A DNA stretch of 64,000 bases from Candidatus Microthrix parvicella Bio17-1 (lineage in GTDB: Bacteria > Actinomycetota > Acidimicrobiia > Acidimicrobiales > Microtrichaceae): NCBI RefSeq assembly GCF_000299415.1, contig NZ_AMPG01000001.1, positions 124,001 through 188,000 on the forward strand, read 5' to 3'. Position 1 is the first letter of the stretch. Each line of letters begins with the position of its first letter. Below the pieces are notes generated by a model. The model saw only the letters and a list, made by a program, of their open reading frames with translations. It searched no databases and was not told the DNA's origin. Of this stretch, positions 48,864 to 58,357 are shown piece by piece. The translations under genes and the position numbers were made by a program.

Positions 48864-49787
48864 GTGACCATCGAAACCCCGCACCGCTGGTTTGAGCGAG
48901 CCACCTCGATGCCACCCAGCGAGCACATCGTGGGCTCGGGCGGTGCCGACATCCACTACCTCGCCTGGGGACCGGAGGGCGCACCGGGGCTGGTGTTCGT
49001 GCACGGCGGAGCCGCCCATGCGCACTGGTGGAGTTTTCTCGTGCCCTTGCTCGCCGACGACCATCGGGTGGCCGCGCTGGACCTGTCGGGTCACGGCGAC
49101 TCGGGCCGACGCGACGAGTACACGCTGGACGCCTGGTGCGACGAGGTGCTCGCGGTCGCCAACGACGCTGCGATGGCCCCGAACCCGGTGATCATCGGCC
49201 ACTCAATGGGTGGGTTCGTCTCGATCGCCACCGCCGCCCGGCACGGAGGCCGGCTCACCGGAATCGTCATACTCGACTCGCCCGTATCCAAACCCGACCC
49301 CGAGGTGGAGGCGTCCCGTGTGGGAAAACTCTTCGCCAACCGCAAGGTGTACTCCGACTTCGAGGATGCGGTCAGCCGGTTTCGCACCGTGCCCGAGCAG
49401 TCCAGCTACGTGCCCGAGGTGTTCGATTGGGTGGCCCGGCATTCGCTGACGCCCTACCAACCGGACGATCACGGCTCCGAGCCGGGGTGGACCTGGAAGT
49501 TCCACCCGGAGATCTTCGTGCCACCACGTTCCGCCCCCCGAGACCTGCTCGACCAGGTGACCTGCCGGGTGGCGCTCTTCCGGGCCGAGGACGGCCTGGT
49601 GACACCGGACATCGGCGCCTACATGTACGAGCGGCTCGGCCGCCGCGCTCCGGTGGTGGAGATCCCCGAAGCCGGACATCACATGATGCTCGACCAGCCG
49701 CTGAGCCTGCTGACCGCGTTGCGCACCCTGCTGGCCGACTGGGACCACTCGCGCCCCGCCGGCCCATCCCCCGTCACCGCGGGCTGA
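48864..49787 (+). CDS. Alpha/beta hydrolase
   Basis: This 307-residue hydrolase has LVFVHGGAAHAHWW (oxyanion hole region, about 44-57), the nucleophile elbow VIIGHSMGGFVSIA (about 112-125), a late Asp in FRAEDGLVTPD and the His in EAGHHMMLDQP. The first ~30 residues look like a short cap. The substrate is unknown. The CoA ligase gene starts 2 bp downstream, so hydrolysis of an ester followed by CoA activation of the acid is a plausible pair. Confidence 0.85.
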   Translation: MTIETPHRWFERATSMPPSEHIVGSGGADIHYLAWGPEGAPGLVFVHGGAAHAHWWSFLVPLLADDHRVAALDLSGHGDSGRRDEYTLDAWCDEVLAVANDAAMAPNPVIIGHSMGGFVSIATAARHGGRLTGIVILDSPVSKPDPEVEASRVGKLFANRKVYSDFEDAVSRFRTVPEQSSYVPEVFDWVARHSLTPYQPDDHGSEPGWTWKFHPEIFVPPRSAPRDLLDQVTCRVALFRAEDGLVTPDIGAYMYERLGRRAPVVEIPEAGHHMMLDQPLSLLTALRTLLADWDHSRPAGPSPVTAG

Positions 49788-49789
49788 TC

Positions 49790-51397
49790 GTGCTGCTGGG
49801 CGACGAACTGGATGCAGCCTCACGCCACGCGCCCGACACCCCGGCGCTGGCATGTGGCGACCGCAGTTGGACCTTCACCGAGTGGAACCGCGCCTCGTTG
49901 GCGCTGGCAGCCAGGGTGGCCGATTCGGTCGCCCCGACCGGGCGGGTGGCGGTGCTTGCAACCAACCACCCCACGGTGGCACTGGCGCTCAGCGCCGTGC
50001 CCCGGGCCGGACGGGTGCTGTCGATGCCCAACTGGCGCCTGCATCCCGCCGAGATCGCAGACGTGATCGAGGACGTGGGCGCCGAACTGATCATCGGCAC
50101 TGCCGATTTGGTCGACCCGGTGATGAAACTTCTCGCCGAGCGTGGCCTCATGCCACAGCGCTGGGGTCTCTTCGAGATCGACGAACTGCTTGGCGACCAA
50201 CCCGTCGAGCAACCCTCCCCCCGACAACCGGACGCAACCGCGCCTGCTCCCAGTCCCACGCCGGGCGATCCGGCGTGGATCATCCACACGTCGGGCACCA
50301 CCGGCACCCCCAAAGGCGTGGTGCTGACCCACGCCTCCCTGCTGGCTGGTGCGACCACCGCCCTGTTCGGCCGTCCGGTGGGTCCAGCCGACACCTACCT
50401 GTACCCGTTCCCCCTGTGTCACGTGTCGGCCCACAACGTGTTGGCGTTGCACCTGGCACGTCGGCCCGTGGTGCTCACCGAGCGCTTTGAGCCGGCGCTC
50501 CTGTGGGAGCAGACCCGGCGCTGGGGCGTCACCATGGTCAGCCTGGCCCCCACGATGCTTGCCATGCTGCTCGATGATCCGGCCACCGACTCGGCGGGTC
50601 GCGGCGCCCTTCGAGCGATCGGCTACGGCGCCTCTGCGATCACTCCAGAACTGCTCACCGAGGCCTCCCAGCGGCTGGGGTGCGAATTCTCCGGCGGATA
50701 CGGCATGACCGAGGCATCGGGCAACGCCGTGTTCCTCGACGCCGCCGCCCACCGGCTGGCTCTCCACGGCGACGCGCGGCCGCTGACCTCCGCCGGGTTC
50801 CCAGGGCCGCTGACACGGGCCCGGATCACCCCCGTCCCCGCCGATGGCCCAGACCACAGCCCCATCGCCGGGCCCATCGCCGGGACCGTAGCTGCGGCCG
50901 TGCGTGGGGCGGAGGTGCGAACCGGCGAGGTGGGCCAGATCGAGCTGGCCGGTCCTCAGGTGGCGGCCGGGTACTGGGGTCGACCGGACGCCACCGCCGA
51001 CACGTTTGGCAGCGACGGCTGGCTGCGCACCGGCGACCTCGGCCGTCTCGACGACGATGGGCGGCTCTGGGTCACCGACCGCCTGAAGGACCTGGTGATC
51101 TCCGGTGGTGAGAACGTGTCGGCCCGCGAGGTGGAGTTGGTGTTGGCCACACATCCGGCCGTCAAAGCGGTGGCCGTCGTCGGCTCGCCGGACGCACGCT
51201 GGGGCGAGGTGGTCACCGCGGTCGTCGTCGCCCGCGATGGGCGGACCATCGACCATGCCGAACTCCAGGCTCACGTTCGATCGTCGCTGGCGCCGTTCAA
51301 GGTGCCAAAGCGCATCGAGATGGTGGAGGCCCTGCCCCAGAACGCCACCGGCAAGGTCGACAAGGTGGCCCTGCGGGCAACCCTGGGCCGGTTCTGA
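49790..51397 (+). CDS. Acyl-CoA synthetase (AMP-forming)
   Basis: This is an ANL-superfamily ligase of 535 residues. The AMP-binding signature IIHTSGTTGTPKGVVLTHASL lies at about 164-184. GGYGMTEASGN, GWLRTGDLGRLDDDGRLWVTDRLKDLVISGGENV and the C-terminal lysine segment LPQNATGKVDKVALR follow. It activates a carboxylic acid as acyl-CoA. GTG 49790 follows the hydrolase stop by 2 bp; the longer in-frame reading upstream is a shadow of the hydrolase gene. Confidence 0.9.
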   Translation: MLLGDELDAASRHAPDTPALACGDRSWTFTEWNRASLALAARVADSVAPTGRVAVLATNHPTVALALSAVPRAGRVLSMPNWRLHPAEIADVIEDVGAELIIGTADLVDPVMKLLAERGLMPQRWGLFEIDELLGDQPVEQPSPRQPDATAPAPSPTPGDPAWIIHTSGTTGTPKGVVLTHASLLAGATTALFGRPVGPADTYLYPFPLCHVSAHNVLALHLARRPVVLTERFEPALLWEQTRRWGVTMVSLAPTMLAMLLDDPATDSAGRGALRAIGYGASAITPELLTEASQRLGCEFSGGYGMTEASGNAVFLDAAAHRLALHGDARPLTSAGFPGPLTRARITPVPADGPDHSPIAGPIAGTVAAAVRGAEVRTGEVGQIELAGPQVAAGYWGRPDATADTFGSDGWLRTGDLGRLDDDGRLWVTDRLKDLVISGGENVSAREVELVLATHPAVKAVAVVGSPDARWGEVVTAVVVARDGRTIDHAELQAHVRSSLAPFKVPKRIEMVEALPQNATGKVDKVALRATLGRF

Positions 51398-51447
51398 CGC
51401 CCGTCGCGTAGTGCAGACTGCACCGCTCAGCGTGAACGGAACCGCAG

Positions 51448-52782
51448 TCAGGTGGCCTCGGCCACCTGACGAGCCGCGATCGAGATCGGGTCCCACACCG
51501 GTGAGAACGGCGGCGCATAGCTGAGGTCGACCTCGGCCAGCGCCTCGGCGGTCATCTCGTTCCACAGCGCGGTCGCTGCGGTGTCGATGCGCTTCGCCGA
51601 CCCGGCACCTCCGACAATGAAGCAGCCAAGCAACCGGCCGGTACCCCGCTCGGCCACCATGGTCACCCGCACCTGTTCGGACGTCGGGTAGTAACCGGCA
51701 GTCGTCGACGAGGTGATCGTGTTGGCCACCGCGTCGAAGCCGGCGTCGAGGGCCTCGGCCAGGTTCAGGCCGGTCATGCCGATCTCCACACCACACAGCT
51801 TCAGCACGGCGGTCCCGAGGATGCCGGGAAACCGGGCATCGCCCCCGCCCAGGTTGGTGCCGGCCACCCGGCCCTGGCGGTTGGCGGTGGTACCAAGCGG
51901 CACGTAGGCCAACTCGCCGGAGATGCGATGACGGGCAACGCAGCAGTCACCGGCGGCATACACGCCCTCGATGCTGGTTTGCTGGCGGTCGTCGGTGACG
52001 ATCCCACCTGCAGGCCCCAGCTTCATGCCCGCATCCTCGGCCAGCGAGGTGTTGGGCCGGACCCCCAGGCCGAGAACCACCAGATCGGCCGGATAGGCGC
52101 CCTCCGAGGTGGAGACGTGGTCGGACCCGATCGCCTGCACCGACTCGTTGGTCTTCAGCTGGACACCGATGTTCTCAATGCCGGCTCGCAGATCCTCGGC
52201 CAGATCGGCGGGGAGGCGGAGGATCGCCTGGTCGCCGGCCTCAAGCATCGTGACGTTGGCGCCGCGCTTGGCGAACGCCTCCGCCAACTCCACTCCGATG
52301 TAGCCCGCCCCGATCAGCACCACGTTGGTGCCGCTGGACCGCTCCGCCTCCTCCAGCAGGGGCGGAACCGCATCGAGGTGCTGAACGCCGTGCACATTCG
52401 GGGCGTCGATGCCGTCGATCGGTGGCCGCAGTGGCGACGCGCCGGTGCCCACCATCAACCGGTCGTAGGCCTCCCAGCGTTCGGTGCCGGTGTCGAGCTC
52501 CCGGACCTTGACCCGGGCCCCGGCGGCATCGAGCTCGATTGCCTCGGTGCGCATCTTCACGTCGATGCCGTGCTCTGCGTGCTCGGCCGGGCTGCGGGCC
52601 ACCAGTTCCTCGGTGGAGGCGATGTCGCCACCGAGCACGTACGGGATACCGCAGGCGGCGAAGCTGGTGTGCTCGCCCCGTTCGAACGCGACGACGTCGA
52701 GGGATGGCCTGCGCCGCTTGGCCCGTGACGCCGCCGACATCCCGGCGGCGTCTCCGCCGATCACCAGCAGTCGTTCAGTCAT
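51448..52782 (-). CDS. CoA-disulfide reductase/NADH oxidase-like flavoprotein
   Basis: This 444-residue pyridine nucleotide-disulfide oxidoreductase has FAD motif VIGGDAAGMSAASRAKR (7-23), the single redox cysteine at Cys44 in TSFAACGIPYVLGG, as in CoADR and NADH oxidases, NAD motif VVLIGAGYIGVELAEAFAKRG, and the FAD-binding GVYAAGDCC. It probably reduces CoA disulfide or oxygen. ATG 52782 overlaps the deoC stop (ATGA). Confidence 0.88.
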   Translation of the reverse strand: MTERLLVIGGDAAGMSAASRAKRRRPSLDVVAFERGEHTSFAACGIPYVLGGDIASTEELVARSPAEHAEHGIDVKMRTEAIELDAAGARVKVRELDTGTERWEAYDRLMVGTGASPLRPPIDGIDAPNVHGVQHLDAVPPLLEEAERSSGTNVVLIGAGYIGVELAEAFAKRGANVTMLEAGDQAILRLPADLAEDLRAGIENIGVQLKTNESVQAIGSDHVSTSEGAYPADLVVLGLGVRPNTSLAEDAGMKLGPAGGIVTDDRQQTSIEGVYAAGDCCVARHRISGELAYVPLGTTANRQGRVAGTNLGGGDARFPGILGTAVLKLCGVEIGMTGLNLAEALDAGFDAVANTITSSTTAGYYPTSEQVRVTMVAERGTGRLLGCFIVGGAGSAKRIDTAATALWNEMTAEALAEVDLSYAPPFSPVWDPISIAARQVAEAT

Positions 52783-53507
52783 GTTTGGCTCCCTTGTGCT
52801 TCGAAAAGCATCGAGTCTCCCAGGATCGCTCTCGACGCCGAGGCGCCGATGCGGGTGGCGCCGGAATTGATCAGTGCGACCGCATCGGCGGCCGAACGGA
52901 TCCCACCCGACGCCTTCACGCCCACCCGCCCCGAACCTCGTCCAGCGACCGCCGCCGCCATCAGCGCGACCGCCTCGGTGGTGGCGCCGCCGGCGGGGTG
53001 GAATCCGGTGGAGGTCTTCACCAGGTCGGCACCCGCGTCGGCCGCCGCCTGGCATGCCTCGGCCAGGCGACGCTCACCTGCGTCGGTCTCGAGCACGGCG
53101 GCGCTCTCCAGGATCACCTTCAGCACCACATCGGGGCCCACCGCCGCCCGGACCGCCTCCACCTCGGCCGCCAGCAGCTCCGCGTGGCCACCAACGACCA
53201 GGGCCAGGTCGGCCACCAGATCCACCTCGGCGGCACCATCGGCCACCGCCGTCGCCGCCTCGGCCACCTTGATGGGCACACGGTGGGCACCGGAGGGGAA
53301 ACCGGCCACCGACGCCAGCATCACCGTCGATTCGGCTTCCACCAAAGCCGCTGCGGCGATCACCACCTTCGACGGCGACACGCACACCGCACCCACCCCA
53401 AGGTCGATGGCCTCGGCCACCAGGGCACGAACGTCGCCATCCGATGCCGTGGGAGCCAGCAGGGTGTGGTCGATCATCGCTGCCAGCTGCGCCCTCCTGA
53501 GGGTCAT
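52779..53507 (-). CDS. deoC: Deoxyribose-phosphate aldolase
   Basis: This class I aldolase of 242 residues splits deoxyribose 5-phosphate. IDHTLLAPTASDGDV opens the barrel. The Schiff-base lysine lies in GADLVKTSTGFHPAGG (about 149-164), and the second lysine in VGVKASGGIRSAADAVALI. The length is normal. It is translationally coupled to the downstream flavoprotein gene and follows trpF by 13 bp. Together with tdk and rpiB, it fits nucleoside/pentose salvage. Confidence 0.93.
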   Translation of the reverse strand: MTLRRAQLAAMIDHTLLAPTASDGDVRALVAEAIDLGVGAVCVSPSKVVIAAAALVEAESTVMLASVAGFPSGAHRVPIKVAEAATAVADGAAEVDLVADLALVVGGHAELLAAEVEAVRAAVGPDVVLKVILESAAVLETDAGERRLAEACQAAADAGADLVKTSTGFHPAGGATTEAVALMAAAVAGRGSGRVGVKASGGIRSAADAVALINSGATRIGASASRAILGDSMLFEAQGSQT

Positions 53508-53520
53508 GGAAACCCCGCCC

Positions 53521-54174
53521 TCAGTCCATGTCCCAGTCGAAGGGGCCGGGCCCCTCGGCCCGACGCACGGGGTCCTCGGCGTCGCGGGCGGCGTGGATGA
53601 ACGAGCGAACCAGCCGCGGGTCCTTCACCCCCGGTTGGCTCTCCACCCCGGTGGAGACATCCACGCCCCAGGGCCGGACGATCGAGACGCCATCGGCCAC
53701 GTTGTCCGGGGTCAGGCCTCCCGCCAGAATGACCCGGCGGTTCGAGGGCATGCCCTCGGTGAGCGACCAGTCGAACACCTGGCCCGAGCCAGGCGAATGC
53801 CCGTCGAGCAGCAACGCGTCGGCGCCAAATCGATCGAAGTGTTCGAGGGCCGACGAACCGGCCGACATACCGACGATCAGCACGGGCACGTGGGGCCGGA
53901 TGCGATCGGCCATGCCGGGGGTCTCGTGGCCATGCAACTGCACCCCCCGACACCCAACCCGCAACGCCACGTCGATCACCCGGTCGGGAGCCTGGTCGCG
54001 GAACACTCCAACGGGCAACACGTCGGGAGGAAGGCGCTTGATGATGTCGGCGGCCGCACCCGGGGTGATCTGACGGGACGATGTCGCAAAGACGAAGCCC
54101 AGGGCGTCGGCACCCAGAGCCACGGCCATCAGCGCGTCCTCCTCGTTGGTGATGCCGCAGATCTTGACGAACAC
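53521..54174 (-). CDS. trpF: Phosphoribosylanthranilate isomerase
   Basis: TrpF isomerises phosphoribosylanthranilate in tryptophan synthesis. The 217-residue barrel starts at GTG 54174 (VFVKICGITNEEDAL, with the catalytic Cys). LGFVF, VGVFRDQ, GVQLHGHE and the catalytic Asp in ALLLDGHSPGSG are present. GGAG lies 7 bp before the GTG. A longer upstream frame lacks family sequence. trpC is nearby but divergent, with a J-domain gene between them. Confidence 0.92.
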   Translation of the reverse strand: MFVKICGITNEEDALMAVALGADALGFVFATSSRQITPGAAADIIKRLPPDVLPVGVFRDQAPDRVIDVALRVGCRGVQLHGHETPGMADRIRPHVPVLIVGMSAGSSALEHFDRFGADALLLDGHSPGSGQVFDWSLTEGMPSNRRVILAGGLTPDNVADGVSIVRPWGVDVSTGVESQPGVKDPRLVRSFIHAARDAEDPVRRAEGPGPFDWDMD

Positions 54175-54313
54175 TGTGCTTCTCCAACCTTGACGCGACA
54201 CACCTTGAACTCCGTAGATCCATCGCGGTGCGAAGGACGCTCGGCACCGCAACCTACCGCTCTGGCGAGCCCGTGCGTGGGTTGATTCCCAACCGGGTCG
54301 GTACGATCGGGGG

Positions 54314-54868
54314 GTGACGCACTACGAAGTGGTTGGCGCCCGGGCCTCCGACGATGCTCCGACGATGCGCCGCGCCTACCTGGCCGAAGTACGAAGGTCT
54401 CACCCGGACGTGGGGCCTCCAACCGAGCGGGCAGCCCGCGAGGCGCGCATGCGCGAGCTGAATGCCGCATGGGCCGTGCTGTCCGACGACGACAAGCGGG
54501 CCGCCTACGACGCCCAGCTTCGCGGCGGCGGCGACCGAAGCTTCTCAGCCGGGCGCCACGGAGCCGCCACCTCCAGGCCGGAGCGGCCGTTTCGCCCGCT
54601 GCACCCCGACGATGACGACACCGGTTGGCGTGAGGAATCGGATGTCGGCGTACCGGGAACCGAGGTCCATCCGGCGTTGCAGTTCATACCGATCGGCCTT
54701 GGTGCCGCTGCGATCCTCACCCTGCTCTCCAGCTTCGTGATCCACAACGACCGCATGATCGGCTTGGCGGTTGTGTTCGGGTTCCTCGCCGGGATCTCGT
54801 TTCTGCTGGTTCCGCTGCTGGCCATGCTGGCCGGGGCACGGGCAGAGCGGTCAAGCTCACACCGCTAG
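54314..54868 (+). CDS. J-domain protein with C-terminal membrane segments
   Basis: This 184-residue protein has a J domain at about 1-68 (THYEVVGARASDDAPTMRRAYLAEVRRSHPDVG, with HPD; then RMRELNAAWAVLSDDDKRAAYDAQL). A charged linker follows, and two transmembrane helices lie at about 125-145 and 150-172. It is a truncated, membrane-tethered Hsp40 without substrate-binding domains. Its stop is 30 bp before the apparent trpC start, so they may share a transcript. Confidence 0.8.
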   Translation: MTHYEVVGARASDDAPTMRRAYLAEVRRSHPDVGPPTERAAREARMRELNAAWAVLSDDDKRAAYDAQLRGGGDRSFSAGRHGAATSRPERPFRPLHPDDDDTGWREESDVGVPGTEVHPALQFIPIGLGAAAILTLLSSFVIHNDRMIGLAVVFGFLAGISFLLVPLLAMLAGARAERSSSHR

Positions 54869-54898
54869 CCACCATCGGTCACGAGAGGACATCACCCC

Positions 54899-55687
54899 AT
54901 CGCCACCTATCTCGACAACATCCTCGCCTCCCACCGCGCTGCTGCGGCAGAGGATCGGCGCCCCCTGGAGGCGTTGATCGAACAGGCCAAGGCGATGCCC
55001 CCCGCCGTTGCTGCTTCTCCGGCGCTCAGCGCCGGAGAAAATCTGGCGGTGATCGCCGAGGTGAAGCGGGCCAGCCCCTCGAAGGGACTGCTTCACGCCA
55101 ACCTCGATCCGGCGCGGCTTGCCCGCATCTACGGCTCCGCCGGCGCGGCCATGGTGTCGGTGCTCACCGACGAGGTGTTTTTCCAAGGTTCGGAGGCCGA
55201 CCTTCGAGCCGTCCGCAGCGCCTTTGCCGGACCGATCCTGCGCAAGGACTTCACCGTCTCGCCGGCCGACGTGTGCGACGCGCGCCTCATGGGCGCTGAC
55301 GTCGTCCTCCTGATCGCCGCAGCCCTCGACGATGCCGAGTTGGCCGACTTCGCCGCTTTGGCATCCGAGGTGGGCCTGACCGCGCTGGTCGAAACCCACG
55401 ACGAGGCCGAGGTGGCCAGAGCCGTCGAGGTTGCCGACGCCTCGCTGATTGGCGTGAACCAGCGGGACCTGGTGACGTTCCAGGTGGACACCGCCCGTGC
55501 GGTCCGAGTGGCCGCCGGGATCCCCGACGATGTGGTGGCCGTGGCGGAGTCCGGCATCACCGGCCCCGGGGATGCCCGGACGCTGGCCGATGCCGGCTAC
55601 CACGCCGTATTGGTCGGCGAGCACCTGGTCACCTCCGCCGACCCGGCGCTGGCGGCGGCGGCCTTGGCGGTGCCGCGTCGCGGCTGA
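54899..55687 (+). CDS. trpC: Indole-3-glycerol phosphate synthase, apparent ATC start
   Basis: TrpC forms indole-3-glycerol phosphate. The barrel core is clear: VIAEVKRASPSKGLL (catalytic Lys), LTDEVFFQGSEADL, ILRKDFTVSP (second Lys), IGVNQRDLVTF and AESGITGPGDA. The first conventional start (TTG 54974) would omit the normal N-terminal helix. That helix is encoded upstream as ATYLDNILASHRAAAAEDRR, immediately after an ATC at 54899. AGAGGA lies 9 bp before it and there is no ATG/GTG/TTG up to the in-frame TAG at 54866. I call 262 residues from ATC. A base error of ATG is possible. Confidence 0.88.
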   Translation: MATYLDNILASHRAAAAEDRRPLEALIEQAKAMPPAVAASPALSAGENLAVIAEVKRASPSKGLLHANLDPARLARIYGSAGAAMVSVLTDEVFFQGSEADLRAVRSAFAGPILRKDFTVSPADVCDARLMGADVVLLIAAALDDAELADFAALASEVGLTALVETHDEAEVARAVEVADASLIGVNQRDLVTFQVDTARAVRVAAGIPDDVVAVAESGITGPGDARTLADAGYHAVLVGEHLVTSADPALAAAALAVPRRG

Positions 55688-55720
55688 CGTGCCTGTGGGG
55701 CCCGGCCCTACGATGAGCAG

Positions 55721-56167
55721 ATGACCCGCATCGCCATCGGCTCCGACCACGCAGGCTTCGAGCTGAAGTCCCATCTCATCGACCTTCTGGGCGCTGAGGG
55801 CCACGACGTCGTCGACCTGGGAACCGGTTCCACCGAAAGCGTCGACTATCCCAAGTTCTGCGCCGCGGTCGGCCGGGTCGTCCGTGACGGCGACGCCGAC
55901 CTGGGCATCGTGCTGGGCGGCAGCGGCCAGGGGGAACAACTGGCGGCCAACAAGGTTCGGGGGGTGAGAGCGGCGCTGTGCAACGACCTCTACACAGCCC
56001 GTATGGCCCGGGCCCACAACGACGCCAACGTGCTGTCGATGGGCGCACGGGTGGTGGGGATCGGTTTGGCCGAGGAGATCGTCGCCACCTTTCTCGCCAC
56101 CGGGTTCGACGGCGGTCGCCATCAGCGAAGGGTGGACCAGATCGTCGCGCTCGAAGCCGAGTTCTGA
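55721..56167 (+). CDS. rpiB: Ribose-5-phosphate isomerase B
   Basis: RpiB interconverts ribose 5-phosphate and ribulose 5-phosphate. The 148-residue protein has IGSDHAGFELKSHL (phosphate/substrate loop), GTGSTESVDYP and LGGSGQGEQLAANKV. The GSGQGE form, in which Glu replaces the catalytic Cys of the E. coli type, is the mycobacterial variant. ARAHNDANVLSMGARVVG follows. It lies 33 bp after trpC on the same strand. Confidence 0.95.
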   Translation: MTRIAIGSDHAGFELKSHLIDLLGAEGHDVVDLGTGSTESVDYPKFCAAVGRVVRDGDADLGIVLGGSGQGEQLAANKVRGVRAALCNDLYTARMARAHNDANVLSMGARVVGIGLAEEIVATFLATGFDGGRHQRRVDQIVALEAEF

Positions 56168-56276
56168 GCCGCCGACCCGCCGGTCCGCTCAGCCCTGCGC
56201 GGCCACGGCGTCCGCCACGTTGTCGACCCAGTGCAGTTGACGCGCTTCGGCATCATCGAAGCGCCGTTCGCCAGGT

Positions 56277-57482
56277 TCAGGCGGCGTGCTGCCAGGTCCA
56301 CTGCTGCACCGAGATGCGACCCAGCTCGAACCCTGCCTGGCAGTAGGCCAGGTAGTAGCGCCACATGCGACGGAATCGATCATCGAAACCCATCGCCTCG
56401 ATGGTTGGCCACGCGGCCTCGAAGCGATCCGACCATGCGGCGAGGGTCCGCGCGTAGGAGCTTCCAAAGTCCAGCACGTCAACCGTGTCCAGGCCGGCCG
56501 CCCCGGACAGCTCGGAGATCACCTTGGGAGCCGGCAGGCGGCCGCCCGGGAAGATGTACTCACGGATGAAGTCGTTGCGGCCCCGATAGGTGTCCCAGAC
56601 GCGATCGTCGATGGTGATGATCTGGAACGTGGCCCGACCGTCCGGTTTGAGATGGCGCGCCACGGTCTCGAACAACTCCGGCCAGCGGTCATGATCCACC
56701 GACTCGATCATCTCGATCGACACGACGGCGTCGTAGGCACCGGTGATCTCGGCGAAATCCCGCAGCTGGAAGTCGCTCTGATGAGTCCAACCGCCCTCAG
56801 CCGCTCGCTTCTCGGCGTAATCGAGTTGTTCCTGGGCGATGGTCACGCCGGTGAGATGAGCACCGGCCGCCGTGGCGGCCTCGGCGAAGCCCCCCCAACC
56901 GCAACCGATCTCCAGCACGTCCGAGTTGGTCCCGATGCGGGCTCGGTCGAGCACCCGGTCGTACTTCGCCCGCTGGGCCTCCTCCAGGTCGTCGGCGCCG
57001 TCGTAGTAGCCCGAGGAGTAGGTGACCGACGGGTCCAGCCACTGCTCGTAGAACCTGTTTCCCAGGTTGTAATGGTCGGTCATGGCGTCGACGGCCCCGC
57101 TGCGGCGTCGCGGCCGCCGGTCCCACAGCGCCGACGCACCGCGCTGGAGCGCCGCACCAACTGGGCCGGCATTGGCGTCGTCCAGCGAGGCGGCAGCCAA
57201 CTTGAGAAACCCCGGCAGGTCATCGGTGTCCCACTGGCCATCGACGTAGCCCGCGCCAAGCCCTGCGGCCCCTTCGGTGAGCAACCGGCGGGCCAGGGCC
57301 GGGTCGTGCGCTTCCAGCGTGACCTCGGGCCCAGGCGCAACGCCTGCGTGGGTGGAGCGCGTCCCGTCAGGCGACACCAGGTGCAGCGTCCCGTTGGAGA
57401 CCCGACCGGCAACCGTCCGCCCGAGGGTCTGGGACAGCTGCGCCGCGAATCGAGTGGAGCGTTGGGAAGTCTCTGCATTCAT
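56277..57482 (-). CDS. Cyclopropane-fatty-acid synthase family methyltransferase
   Basis: The 401-residue enzyme transfers methyl or methylene from SAM to unsaturated phospholipid acyl chains at the membrane. DHYNLGNRFYEQWLDPSVTYSSGYY (about 132-156), the SAM motif VLEIGCGWGGFAEAA (about 190-204), SIEMIESVDHDRWPELF and REYIFPGGRLPA are typical. ATG 57482 overlaps the DUF1365 gene (ATGA). The product could be cyclopropane, methyl-branched or related fatty acids; which one cannot be told. Confidence 0.9.
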   Translation of the reverse strand: MNAETSQRSTRFAAQLSQTLGRTVAGRVSNGTLHLVSPDGTRSTHAGVAPGPEVTLEAHDPALARRLLTEGAAGLGAGYVDGQWDTDDLPGFLKLAAASLDDANAGPVGAALQRGASALWDRRPRRRSGAVDAMTDHYNLGNRFYEQWLDPSVTYSSGYYDGADDLEEAQRAKYDRVLDRARIGTNSDVLEIGCGWGGFAEAATAAGAHLTGVTIAQEQLDYAEKRAAEGGWTHQSDFQLRDFAEITGAYDAVVSIEMIESVDHDRWPELFETVARHLKPDGRATFQIITIDDRVWDTYRGRNDFIREYIFPGGRLPAPKVISELSGAAGLDTVDVLDFGSSYARTLAAWSDRFEAAWPTIEAMGFDDRFRRMWRYYLAYCQAGFELGRISVQQWTWQHAA

Positions 57483-58357
57483 CTGGACGTTCCTTTCAGG
57501 AGTTGGTTCTGGGTTGAGGGGTTGGTTTGGTCTTGGCTTCGGGCTATCGGGCAGGCGGTGCCGGCGGTGACCCCCTGCTGTGGGGGCAGGGGAACGCTGC
57601 GGTAGGCCAACCCCTTGCGCCACAACTTCAGCGCCTCGACATGGATGCCAACGATCGCCTTGTGGGTGACCGCCGGGCTGTGCAGCACAGCTCCGAGCAT
57701 TCCCCTGGTGCTGAACGGGCGCCGCTCGCCAACGAACGACGCGGTCAGCAGCAGGCCGTCGACGTTGCGGTAGTCGATTCGCAGCGACATTCGGGATCCA
57801 GCGGTCGGCTGCGGCGGCATCACGGTGAAGTCGTAGCCACCATCGCGGTCAAAGAACGGCGACACGTGCATGGTCTTGTCTGCATGCTGGCGCCACGGCG
57901 TGTGGGCTGGACGATCGATGGGGGCCACGTAGGCGTGCCGGTGGCCGAAGGTGTTGCGCACCTCGTGGATCAGCGCGCTCGGCACGCCGTCGGCATCGTG
58001 CAGGAACCACACGGTGATCGGGTCGAAGCCAAAGCCACAGGTGCGAGGCATGCAGAGAAGACGGATCGGCCCGCTCGCCTTGCCGGGGTCAAGCCCGGCG
58101 TTGCTCAGCTGCCCGGTTGCCCAGGCACGCAGGGACGAGCCGTCGGCCGGACCGTGATCGGCGGTGCGAAAGCCGATCGGGGACCAGCGATCCACGCCAA
58201 AGCCACGAACTGCCGCCTGGAGGCGATCCATCTCGTCCAGGTCGAACAGACCCATCATGATCGAGTGATCGAAGTGATGGCGCACCGGAGCATGTCGGGT
58301 ATGGGTGATGCGACCGACGTACCAGGCCGAGGCGAACGAGTTTGGACGGTCTCTCAT
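57479..58357 (-). CDS. DUF1365 family protein
   Basis: This 292-residue protein has the DUF1365 hallmarks: YVGRITHTRHAPVRHHFDHSIMMGLFDLDEM near the start, IRLLCMPRTCGFGFDPITVWFLHD in the middle, and HADKTMHVSPFFDRDGGYDF. It is always found near a flavin amine oxidase-like protein and a Cfa-type methyltransferase, as here, and is thought to take part in fatty-acid modification. The biochemical activity is unproven. It is coupled to both neighbours by ATGA overlaps. Confidence 0.88.
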   Translation of the reverse strand: MRDRPNSFASAWYVGRITHTRHAPVRHHFDHSIMMGLFDLDEMDRLQAAVRGFGVDRWSPIGFRTADHGPADGSSLRAWATGQLSNAGLDPGKASGPIRLLCMPRTCGFGFDPITVWFLHDADGVPSALIHEVRNTFGHRHAYVAPIDRPAHTPWRQHADKTMHVSPFFDRDGGYDFTVMPPQPTAGSRMSLRIDYRNVDGLLLTASFVGERRPFSTRGMLGAVLHSPAVTHKAIVGIHVEALKLWRKGLAYRSVPLPPQQGVTAGTACPIARSQDQTNPSTQNQLLKGTSR

